Positions 1 through 7,287 of a DNA stretch of 13,461 bases are shown here, piece by piece. The stretch lies in the NCBI GenBank assembly GCA_015039465.1, contig MU130081.1, forward strand, positions 118,062-131,522, written 5' to 3'. A model generated the notes under the pieces. It was not told the origin of the DNA, made no database searches, and saw nothing but the letters and a program-made list of their open reading frames with translations. Positions within the stretch are counted from its first letter, which is position 1; every line of letters begins with the position of its first letter. The DNA comes from Phlegmacium glaucopus. Taxonomy: Eukaryota; Basidiomycota; Agaricomycetes; Agaricales; Cortinariaceae. The translations under genes were made by a program, and so were the position numbers.

Positions 1-174
1 TGGAATGGTGGATATTTCCTGGGAATCACGTGACATCATGTGATACATCAGCTGATCCATAGTTGTAATCACCTGTTTAGAATAATTAGTTAAGCAAGCT
101 ATCCTTAGCAATACCATCACTTTCCGAGCCAGCTACATACTCGGAACTAGCTAACCTCACCTCGGCCTACTCCA
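1..174 (+). repeat. 5' LTR (174 bp)
   Basis: It is identical base for base to 1871-2044 and has TG...CA termini. It contains a cluster of E-box palindromes: TCACGTGA at 26-33, the near-repeat ATCATGTGAT at 35-44, and TCAGCTGA at 48-55. In fungi CACGTG is the core site of bHLH regulators (Cbf1/Pho4 type), so this may be the element's upstream control region; that role is inferred. No TATA box is obvious inside the LTR. Confidence 0.93.
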
Positions 175-176
175 TA

Positions 177-190
177 TGGTGATGAGAGTG
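177..190 (+). other. Candidate primer-binding site
   Basis: Two bases after the 5' LTR comes TGGTGATGAGAGTG. A TGG a few bases past the LTR is what pairs with a tRNA 3' CCA end in minus-strand priming. I cannot name the tRNA, and self-priming is possible, so this is only a positional candidate. Confidence 0.3.
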
Positions 191-202
191 TGATTTGACC
201 AG

Positions 203-249
203 CCAATATCACTGTCAACAACTTAAAGGCTCTAGCTTTTTTTATATAA
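203..249 (+). promoter_or_regulatory. CCAAT box and TATA box in the leader
   Basis: CCAAT lies at 203-207 and TATATAA at 243-249, about 100 bp before the ATG at 354. This is a plausible core promoter inside the element and downstream of the LTR. A retrotransposon usually starts transcription in the LTR, so this may drive a separate mRNA for the ORF. Inferred from motifs and spacing only. Confidence 0.35.
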
Positions 250-353
250 CACTACTGGGTCTCTTTGGGGTCTCTCTAAAAAATTCTAGGCTCGAAAACT
301 GTCAATTTGAACTCTCTGGTATATTTACTACTGGAAACTAGGATATAGGAAAA

Positions 354-1784
354 ATGGGCACAAATGGGCACAAACACATTCAAATGGCAAAGAAAAACTC
401 GAAAAATCAACCAAAACAGGCAAACACGGCCAATTTCGGTGACGCAGCAACAATACCAGCTATAACCGCACCAACAGACGAAAAAGCACCCTCGTCTACT
501 GCTACAGCTACCACAGCACCTACAGCACACGAAACAACAGCCGCTCGCGACGCGTTTCGTCAATTTATTGAAATTGCTGATTTACAAACAATCAAAAAAT
601 TCCTTACCACAGCCACTTCATCACCGGAAAGTGAGAACCTCGAAATTCTATGGGACCGTGCATATGACGAAGGATACCATGAAGGATGAAGAGCAGTACT
701 TTGAAGCTTGGAGAAAAAATTGGATGAGGAATATGAGAAAGGATATCGGAAAGGTGTTGAGGAGAGTAAGATAACACATTTCAAAATGGGATTAGAGGAT
801 GGACAAGCAAGTGAGCACTCAGAGTGGGTAGAAAACGGGCATGGACAGCATTGTTTCATGCCCATTGCTGTTCTCGAACACACTGGCTTCCAAACGGACC
901 CCCCACTCATTCCTGTACCCACCACCACTTCCATTTCTGTCCAAACGGACGTTGTCAGCGCTCCTTTGGCCTCTTCCGCAACCATGGCCATACAAACCGA
1001 TCCATTAGCGCCCATTTTCGATGCCACGTCACAAAACGAGCCCCCATTCGACGAATACGAAGCAAAAGTCAATATTAACACCAGTAACGACGTATTTTGC
1101 AAACCGGCCACGATCTACGACGATGCTAGCACCCAGACAACATCCCCCACCTTCCAGTACCTCGAAATCGCGTCCCCAGCCCCCAACGACGCGTCACAAA
1201 GCCCTGCGATGCCCGAAAAGGAAATAAGCGCCCGTCTTGGCGCCAAACGCGAACGCTCATCGTTCGTGACCGTTTCCAGGTCCCTAACCCCTTCCCTCGC
1301 CGTTTCCGAGCCCCTAGCACCACATGCTATTGTTTCAGCACCCGAAGCGGCGGAAATCGTCCAAAAACACCCGGAAAGTCGAAATTCATGTGTTTCCACT
1401 CAAAAACACCTGGAAACCTCGAAAACGGCCGTTTCAACCCGTTTCAGCTGGGCAGACGACGCAGAAGCACTCCCTATTGTGTCTACAACGCCTACGAAAT
1501 ACCCCCGTGACCTTTCCGGCCTTCGTTCATCATCAATGAACCCATTTTCATCCCTTCGACGCCGTCATCGTAAACAGGCCCAAAATCCCCGAAATTCTTA
1601 TCATTTTCATCATTCTCAACCTCGTCATACCCATTATCAGCATTTTAATTCGCTTCATTCAAATCCTCACCCACCACATCAAATTTCACAGCCAACTTCA
1701 TTCATCTCATTGAACTGGGATCAAGATCCTAGATTATTGGATCTCAGTAATGCTTTGAAGGCTCTCGGTTGGATTTGTCAGTGA
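354..1784 (+). pseudogene. ORF of the LTR element: unrecognised, non-Gag protein, interrupted near codon 112
   Basis: The frame opens at ATG 354 (a second ATG at 384) and runs to the stop at 1782-1784, but TGA at 687-689 and TGA at 702-704 interrupt it. Between them the coding pattern moves to another frame (ATG 686, MKSSTLKLGEK) and returns at about 720. A missing base before 686 and an extra T at 720-721 would explain this, giving no net shift. The protein starts with an A/T-rich disordered stretch, then a charged helical part with G-x3-G spacing (EGYHEG, KGYRKG, LEDGQ) somewhat like Yae1/Lto1 GX3 repeats. QTD motifs follow at codons starting 891, 942 and 993 and STQTT near 1128. A Ser/Pro-rich region, an FSWADDAEALP motif, a basic RRRHRK patch (about 1554) and a conserved-looking tail (LNWDQDPRLLDL) complete it. 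No retroviral Gag, protease or zinc knuckle was seen. From memory such proteins recur in mushroom genomes as hypothetical; function unknown. Confidence 0.6.
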
Positions 1785-1834
1785 TATATTTTATTTTATT
1801 TCATTCTTACTCCTTTTATGGCTACTATTTCATA

Positions 1835-1866
1835 GGCAACGAGGACGTTGCCTTGTTAGAGGGGGG
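1835..1866 (+). other. Hairpin and polypurine tract before the 3' LTR
   Basis: GGCAAC (1835-1840) and GTTGCC (1847-1852) form a perfect 6-bp stem with loop GAGGAC. AGAGGGGGG at 1858-1866, four bases before the LTR, is a good polypurine tract, the plus-strand DNA primer in LTR elements. The hairpin has no established role; it could help position the PPT or act in RNA 3' processing. Confidence 0.75.
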
Positions 1867-1870
1867 CACA

Positions 1871-2044
1871 TGGAATGGTGGATATTTCCTGGGAATCACG
1901 TGACATCATGTGATACATCAGCTGATCCATAGTTGTAATCACCTGTTTAGAATAATTAGTTAAGCAAGCTATCCTTAGCAATACCATCACTTTCCGAGCC
2001 AGCTACATACTCGGAACTAGCTAACCTCACCTCGGCCTACTCCA
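1871..2044 (+). repeat. 3' LTR (174 bp)
   Basis: Exact copy of 1-174 with TG...CA ends. Its right end (TCCA, 2041-2044) abuts a reading frame that continues to 2256, so the insertion seems to have landed in or beside a gene. Confidence 0.93.
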
Positions 2045-2046
2045 AT

Positions 2047-2256
2047 GTCCCGAAAAGACCTACCTTTGTTACATGGGACCCAGTGCTTTGTCTTGAAAAT
2101 TGTGTTGTTTTTATACAACCTGACGCAGAAAAGTACATCAAAACCTGCTGGAGTGAAAATCAATCTTCAGCTACCACCGCAGAAGAACTCTGCGGTGAGG
2201 CAGTACAGCATATTGGAGATCGTAGAGCAGTGGAAGGACTGCTAAGTTGCATTTAA
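2047..2256 (+). CDS. C-terminal fragment of an unrecognised gene, cut by the LTR element
   Basis: The frame starting at 2047 (VPKRPTFVTWDPVLCLEN...) is open for 69 codons to TAA at 2254-2256 and ends with AVEGLLSCI. Its balanced, Glu/Ala-rich composition reads more like protein than the alternative ATG frame at 2045, which gives a Leu/Lys/Gln-rich shadow. There is no Met at the start and the frame runs back into the LTR, so the N-terminal part would lie left of the window or be lost. It could also be a terminal exon. No domain recognised. It converges with the minus-strand gene ending at 2519. Confidence 0.4.
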   Translation, partial: VPKRPTFVTWDPVLCLENCVVFIQPDAEKYIKTCWSENQSSATTAEELCGEAVQHIGDRRAVEGLLSCI

Positions 2257-2376
2257 AAATATATTACCCAAGTGACCATCACACATGTACACAATTCATA
2301 AGCCAAAGTTCCTCACCATGATTCTCTCCATCGATAATTGTTTCTATCTCATTCGGTCTTTGCGTTTCGGAACAGT

Positions 2377-2408
2377 ATAATTCAATAATTCAATAATTCA
2401 ATAATTCA
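2377..2408 (+). repeat. Microsatellite, 4 x 8 bp
   Basis: Four perfect copies of ATAATTCA lie in the 263-bp convergent intergenic gap between 2256 and 2519. Nothing else is recognisable in that gap. Confidence 0.9.
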
Positions 2409-2518
2409 ACAGCATAGAAGATGACAAGCGCATAATGGTCAGAGGATAATGATCACCAATGCTAATACCAATTGACCATTGCAGACGATGCATTGTATGA
2501 TCACCCCCTTCAATACTG

Positions 2519-3333
2519 CTAATCGGACTCGGATCCAGAGGATACTCGGTGAACGTCCGAGTCGTTGTTGTAGACCTTCGCTGCAGAAGGATTTTAGCGA
2601 CGATGTTCAGAAATCCAGAAAGATTGTAAATTACACGTACATTTTTGTGCTTTTGTCTTGATGTTGCCTCCATGCCCTCGTCGGTGCATGTGCCCAGCCA
2701 TTGCAGGAGATGCTGTGGGCGCAGCCAGTGTCGATGCACCCGATGTCGACGTGGCAGGTTGTACTAGCGCGGCAGATGTTGGCGCTGGTGCTGGTGCGGG
2801 AATTACGGTGGGGACAGCCGACCCACCTGCTGTTGTGACTGCTACAAATGGTTGTGAATGTGAAGAAAAAAATGGATGGATTGCAAAACCAACATACTTT
2901 CCACAACAGGGACTAGGTACGCCGAGAGGTCCTCCCTACCTCTCTGCTGTTTCTGGGCCTTGGGAGGACCCGAACGATGGCGTTTTGCCCGCTTCGGTTT
3001 GACTGACCCCATTTGGGGGTTTCCTGACGGGGGTGTCGCCCCGCCAACTCCTGTGTTGTTCAGGGCACCCATCCCAGCATAAACTGGGTAGGTGCCCATG
3101 GAGTGACCGCTTGCGGTCGTTCTTGACAATATATGTGACATGTTGTATGGGGTTGAGGCCACCGTCATGCGGTGACCTCCATAGCGTTGGTTGTGAGTGG
3201 GGCCCACAATCAAGTGATTGTGGGGGTGGTTTGGGTGATGGTGGTAGTGGTAGTGATTTGGGAGATGGGGGTGGTTTGGGTGATGGGGGTAGTAGTAGTG
3301 GTTTGGGTGATGATGGTAGTATTGGTGACCCAT
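2519..3333 (-). CDS. His/Asn/Pro-rich putative nuclear protein, three exons
   Basis: Proposed exons on the minus strand: 3333-2898, 2841-2641 and 2580-2519 (699 nt, 232 aa). Intron 1 (2842-2897, 56 nt) has donor GTATGT, a pyrimidine tract and a tandem TAGCAG acceptor. Intron 2 (2581-2640, 60 nt) has donor GTACGT and acceptor CTGCAG. Both are phase 1 and the frame stays open through them. The protein begins with an H/N/P/Y-rich repeat of about 45 residues (HHHPNHYYYPHHPNHP type). A basic cluster KPKRAKRHR near residue 114, a likely nuclear localisation signal, is followed by an Ala/Pro/Thr-rich linker and an acidic end (SSGSESD). No folded domain is recognised; a disordered transcription or chromatin factor is possible but unproven. 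The start is uncertain: coding-like residues (HVDPSQGPQQ) precede the Met at 3333, while the better placed first ATG at 3440 is in another frame. Confidence 0.6.
3216..3325 (-). repeat. Imperfect CAYCACCCAAACCAC tandem repeat within the coding exon
   Basis: Degenerate copies of a C/A-rich unit (on the plus strand GGTTTGGGTGATGGTGG and variants) encode the His-Asn-Pro-Tyr tract of the minus-strand gene. The same DNA yields a Gly-rich frame on the plus strand that is an artefact of the repeat. Slippage could change the length of the His-rich tract between strains. Confidence 0.8.
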
Positions 3334-3486
3334 CTGTTGGGGGCCTTGCGAGGGGTCTACATGCTGAAATGGATAACAAATGGTGAAGGAGAAGGAAGGG
3401 GGAAGGCCTGGAAGGGTAGCCAGAAGTGAGAGGGATTCATTGTTACACTGCGGGGGCTGGGGGGCAGGGATTCAAGCGAAGGAAGC

Positions 3487-3500
3487 TTTATATATATATT
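3487..3500 (-). promoter_or_regulatory. Candidate TATA box for the minus-strand gene at 2519-3333
   Basis: Read on the minus strand this is AATATATATATAAA. It lies about 50 bp upstream of the first minus-strand ATG (3440) and about 155 bp upstream of the annotated start (3333). The spacing favours transcription starting near 3460 and supports a translation start upstream of 3333. Confidence 0.45.
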
Positions 3501-3904
3501 CCTGTTTGTCTGTTTCGCGCATAATTTACTGACAGTTTATATCACAGGACAAATGACTTTCAAGATCTCCTAAACGAGAATGCTGTAACGTCCCTTTTTT
3601 ACTGCTTTAGCCTAGGCTTAATACGAACGCTGTTAGATCCAATTTGGGATGTCTGCGTTCAAACACGCGTTTGAGGGTGCCAGGAATATCCCCTAATTAA
3701 TGAGAACATAGCTGTGCTTCCTCACGTTGAACATGCTTCATTGCTTGTGTTTAAAATGTCTCATGCACACGATTTACCCCTGCCTTATCAATTATTTGTG
3801 TTTTATGACTCGTCAACTTGAACTTAGAAGAGTTCATTCACCGAATCACACTAGAGATGTGGGCCGTTGCTTTGCACGGCAATATGACTCTTATGGGTTT
3901 TTAT

Positions 3905-3962
3905 ATAGAATATTTATTATTTTTAGTTAAAAAAAATATTTATCTATAGAATATTTATTATT
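3905..3962 (+). repeat. 17-bp direct repeat pair
   Basis: ATAGAATATTTATTATT occurs at 3905-3921 and again at 3946-3962 in very AT-rich DNA. It may be a local duplication or slippage product; no function is evident. Confidence 0.7.
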
Positions 3963-4074
3963 AATAATTATTTTATAAAATGCAATATATTTTACTCATT
4001 ATATTATACAAGCGATTCACTGTTTGTCATTGTCACATAGAGAGAGTGAGGAAGTGAAAAACTAGAGATAAATT

Positions 4075-4118
4075 AATAAAGAATTGAAAAATAAAAAAAA
4101 AAAAAAAAAAAAAAAAAA
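4075..4118 (+). other. AATAAA signal followed by A26 tract
   Basis: AATAAA at 4075-4080 is followed, after 12 bases, by 26 consecutive A residues (4093-4118). This is how the 3' end of a reverse-transcribed polyadenylated RNA looks (retropseudogene, SINE or truncated LINE). No clear target-site duplication was found: AGGAAT follows the tract and also occurs at 3682-3687, but six bases is weak. A simple poly-A microsatellite is the alternative. Confidence 0.45.
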
Positions 4119-4887
4119 TAGGAATGGAGAGGTATATTTTTTCTTACTGTTTACATAATTTATTGGTCATAGTAACAATTAGTATAAGGTGATGATTCAG
4201 AGCCTGTTTATATTGAGGTTATTGACTTTTTCTGGTTTGTTTATGTGTGACTAACTGTTATGATTGGAGCCAGAAGGCAAACCATGATCAATAACTCATT
4301 TCCAGCAATGTGTTGTTGTCATATATTTGTTTTGGAAAGTTTTTTGAGATAGCTTATAATGTTCGTTTATTAGTTTACTACCCATACTTGTGCTTATCAA
4401 TTTATCCAAAAACATCTCTGTGAAGGTTCATAAAATTGAAGACCAGTCATTGTTGCTTGTTTTAGAAGCTCAAAGACAGGTTTTTGAGTTTAAAGGAGTT
4501 TCTTCATTGGGTCTTATGGAGGTGCTCTAGCCACACCAAAGTAAAGATGTTGTTACATGTATGAATATTTTCTCAATAAAACAATATATAAATAAATTAT
4601 ACATGGTTCTGCAATATCAATTATTTATGTTTCTAAATTATTGGCTAATTCCATTGTTGGTACTAAGTTAGAATTTTATTTTTTAACTGGGAATATGATT
4701 CTGGTGATAACTAACAGTTATATTTGTATGTCAAATTTACAACATTTATCAGGAACATAGTGAGACTGCAAACAAGGAAAAGGGATAGCTATTACAAACA
4801 AAAGGGATGTGCAAGCATAACAAGATATTGATGCAATCAAACATTAAAAATACACTGGGAGGAAATGTAGCAACAAAAAAAAAATTA

Positions 4888-7143
4888 TCAATCTGGTGTG
4901 CCAAAAACAATAACAAAGAGAATGTTGGTTGCAAGATGGACACTTGTAACATCAGTTTTCTTTCCAAGATACGAAGAAACACTATGTCCAACTGCAACAC
5001 ATGAACCAATGGGTATCTCTCCATTGAAGGTAGGAAAAATGTTTTGAAGGTTGTCAAAATCGGTTTCCTGGTTCAGATTGATTTCTTGTGCATCAAAAAC
5101 TGGCACTGAATAAAAATGATAATCAATAATTCATTATTGACACATGAATATTTAAATAAAGATTGTACCAATATCAGTGAAATATAAGGCCCCACGAGCA
5201 CGTTCAACAGGCATATCATTGGTTTTTGCATGGCGGCCGGAAAGAGGGCTAAGGCTGGCGTTTGGAAAATTTGGAGGGGCAGAAATACTGTTTGGCAAAG
5301 TTGAAAATGTTAAGATGGATCTATAAAGCTGCACATTCAAATTTTGTTCATCAAATATCATTGAGATAAAGCAGCAATATCATTCCCACTCTTGACCATG
5401 GAATAAGACACCGATTGATTTGTGTCCTCTCAAACCAACAATGAGATTGGAATCATTGCAATATCCAGTGATGATAGCAACTGCAGGCCGCTTTCTGATG
5501 AAGGCTTCATGATGCCCTCGATAGCCATCCCGAACAGTAATATCCATTGGGGAAGCGCAACAGGGATTAAAAAAACGGCCTTGTTTAACCATGGAAATCA
5601 TAGCCATTATTGAACTGTTGTTGCTATATGAAACATATTTTATTATATTTGGAATAAAAGTAATATATTAGATAGTTACCCAATGTCCATCGTAGAAATG
5701 ATTTTTGGCTAATGTGAATATGGAACATGAGGGACATCGGAGGATGTCGTACTCCAAGAATGGATATAACCAACCCTAAAGGTAGATTTATATATTAAAA
5801 TATGTAGAACTGTGGTATATTTACCATAGACACGGAAGGTCCTTGTATTGACAACACAAACATCGATCTTGAACATTTAAAAAGAAGGATTCATCCTTCT
5901 CAGGCAAGGCTCTATAAAATTGTGTTAATATAACAGTTAAATGCGATAAAAAGGAATAATTACTTGACAGTAAAATTTTCAAAATCTTCGAGATAAACTT
6001 TCTTGGGTTTTGATGGTGGAATAGGCATAACATTTTTGGAGATAACATCAATAAATGTGTCGTCATCATCATCATCATCCACAATATTACCACTTGATCC
6101 TTCCAGTAATTTATTATTGATCTTGCTGAATAAAGCAGTATAATCAGTAATTGTATTATAAATGACAAAAATAATATGACTTAGACTTACCGTGACTTGC
6201 TCATGGCAAGTTTCATCTCATTCTCATCCCAATCATCTGATATCTCATCCTCGTGCTGAGATTTTGTATCACTGTGAGTGTTGAACTCAACTTTTGCCTT
6301 TCACTTGTGAGGTGATCTATGATACGGAAGTGAGACTTTTTTGTTGTTGTTTGTTTTGTGTCAACGTACCCAAGTGATGGAGGATAAACCTTGGTAGAAC
6401 TTTGTATACCTGGAGATGGTGTCCTGACACTCATTTAAAACCAAAAAATAGAAATATAAATTAAATTAACATTAATTGCTTACCTTACCTCCTTTTGATC
6501 TAATTTTTGCTTATGAACACAAAGTTTCTTCTGTACTGGTATATCAATGGGATTGAGCGGTGGGTCCTCACTGTTATCCGGAACAATTCATTTTTTTAGG
6601 CTGAATGATGAGGTTATACAGTCAGTTTTTTTTTAGAAAGGGAAGGATATAATCGGAGTTATCTAATACTCACACTCCTGATATGCTCTGTGTTGTTATC
6701 CCCTCTACTTTGACCAGGGGATCATTGATACAACTGGTAGGTTTTCCATGGTAATTCATCCTAAAAAATTAGAAGGCAATCAGAATTGGCAATAAACTAC
6801 TTGAATATACTTACATTTGCGGTCTGGAGGGGTTAATCAGATTATATTTATATTTTCCAGTCATTTTAAGCACAGAATATTTACCGTTTTGTCTTGCTTG
6901 CTGGGACTGGCCTGAATTGACATAATTTATGATTATTAAGGAAAACAAGACATATAGATCCATACTGTGTTTCTGTGTTTGTTGCAGAAATCTGTGGTGG
7001 TACATCAATACTATGTTACAAATATCAGAAATGAGACACAGAAATAATTGGTTGTTCTACCATTCCAGACTATCACTTTCAGAGCCAGTAGGAGATACAG
7101 ATCGCACTTTATCTTTGCAGTGACATGTTGGTCGTTTCGACAT
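4888..7143 (-). pseudogene. Cys-rich uncharacterised protein gene, about 13 exons, disrupted
   Basis: Proposed minus-strand exons: 7143-7061, 7010-6966, 6911-6885, 6823-6815, 6760-6674, 6570-6484, 6423-6370, 6271-6191, 6125-5964, 5911-5825, 5775-5680, 5623-5169 and 5105-4888 (1491 nt). Introns are GT-AG, mostly 49-65 nt; two (98 and 103 nt) are less certain, and the 9-nt exon can be skipped in frame. The N-terminal half is disordered and polar, with CHC, TPSPG, an acidic HEDEISDDWDENE stretch and a D7 run. The middle has paired cysteines (RCLCC, RCPSC) likely to bind metal, then an NPCC motif, VAIITGYCND and HGQEWE. Defects: exons 10 and 11 do not join in frame; a further 1-nt shift is needed near 5583-5590 (GYDFHG to KQGRFF); and TGA at 5380-5382 interrupts HGQEWE / YCCFISMIF in an otherwise open frame, as expected from CGA to TGA. 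The C-terminal half resembles, from memory, a lineage-specific Agaricomycete family of unknown function. Alternative splicing might rescue the frame but not the TGA. Confidence 0.6.
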
Positions 7144-7287
7144 GAGATATGATAATGATACTAGATAGATGTAGGAGAGGTGGGAGAGATGAATATGATA
7201 TGTGTTGTCGTATGATACAAAAATGTGAGTAGGACCTTTAAATAATCAGAGGTAGCACTTCTGCCATACTACTCCCAAAATTACACT
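7144..7287. promoter_or_regulatory. Spacer between divergent starts; probable 5' leader of the non-LTR element
   Basis: Only 144 bp separate the minus-strand ATG (7143) from the ORF1 ATG (7288). It must hold the minus-strand gene's promoter, unless the insertion displaced it, and the element's 5' untranslated region. A TTTAAATAA stretch lies at 7237-7245. I cannot place the element's 5' boundary or a target-site duplication. Confidence 0.4.

Larger units (their letters stand above)
1..2044 (+). mobile_element. Non-autonomous LTR retrotransposon (LARD/TRIM-like), complete
   Basis: Two identical 174-bp direct repeats (1-174 and 1871-2044), each starting TG and ending CA, bound a 1.7-kb interior. 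The interior has a leader, one interrupted ORF (354-1784), a hairpin and a polypurine tract directly before the right LTR. No protease, integrase, reverse transcriptase, RNase H or CCHC motif is present, so the element must use proteins supplied by another retrotransposon. The window begins at the first LTR base, so the left target-site duplication cannot be seen; the right flank starts ATGTC. Identical LTRs imply a recent insertion. The calls LTR, interior and PPT are read directly from sequence; non-autonomy is inferred from absent domains. Confidence 0.88.
3541..4887. other. AT-rich intergenic region without a convincing gene
   Basis: About 1.35 kb between the upstream side of one minus-strand gene and the 3' end of another. 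It contains the palindrome AGCCTAGGCT (3609-3618), a 17-bp direct repeat (3905-3921 and 3946-3962) and the A26 tract. Two short open stretches on the plus strand, 4191-4247 and 4360-4527, have protein-like composition but no usable ATG. They may be remnants of an eroded gene, or chance. Confidence 0.5.

Noticed and set aside
560..1399. Long minus-strand ORFs opposite the LTR-element ORF
   Set aside because: They mirror the codon pattern of the plus-strand frame, lack domain-like composition and change frame without introns.
2936..3379. Minus-strand Pro/Ser-rich ORF starting MLSISACRPL
   Set aside because: It is an alternate frame of the same repeat; it does not continue through the downstream introns, unlike the His-rich frame.
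3033..3429. Plus-strand Gly/Val-rich ORFs
   Set aside because: They arise from the GGTGATGGTGG repeat, which is the antisense of the His/Asn/Pro-coding exon supported by two in-phase introns.
3727..3930. Plus-strand 67-codon ORF
   Set aside because: Cys/Leu/Tyr-rich with no motif and no neighbouring exons; likely chance in AT-rich DNA.
4191..4530. Two short protein-like open stretches on the plus strand
   Set aside because: No ATG, no convincing splice pair joining them and only 19 and 56 codons; kept as a remark, not called as a gene.
4749..5057. Minus-strand ORF starting MTTFKTFFLP
   Set aside because: Hydrophobic out-of-frame shadow of the last exon of the Cys-rich gene and its 3' flank.
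2519..7143. Shared GSESD near the end of one minus-strand gene and the start of the other
   Set aside because: Five residues in disordered acidic tails is too little to claim duplication or a split gene.
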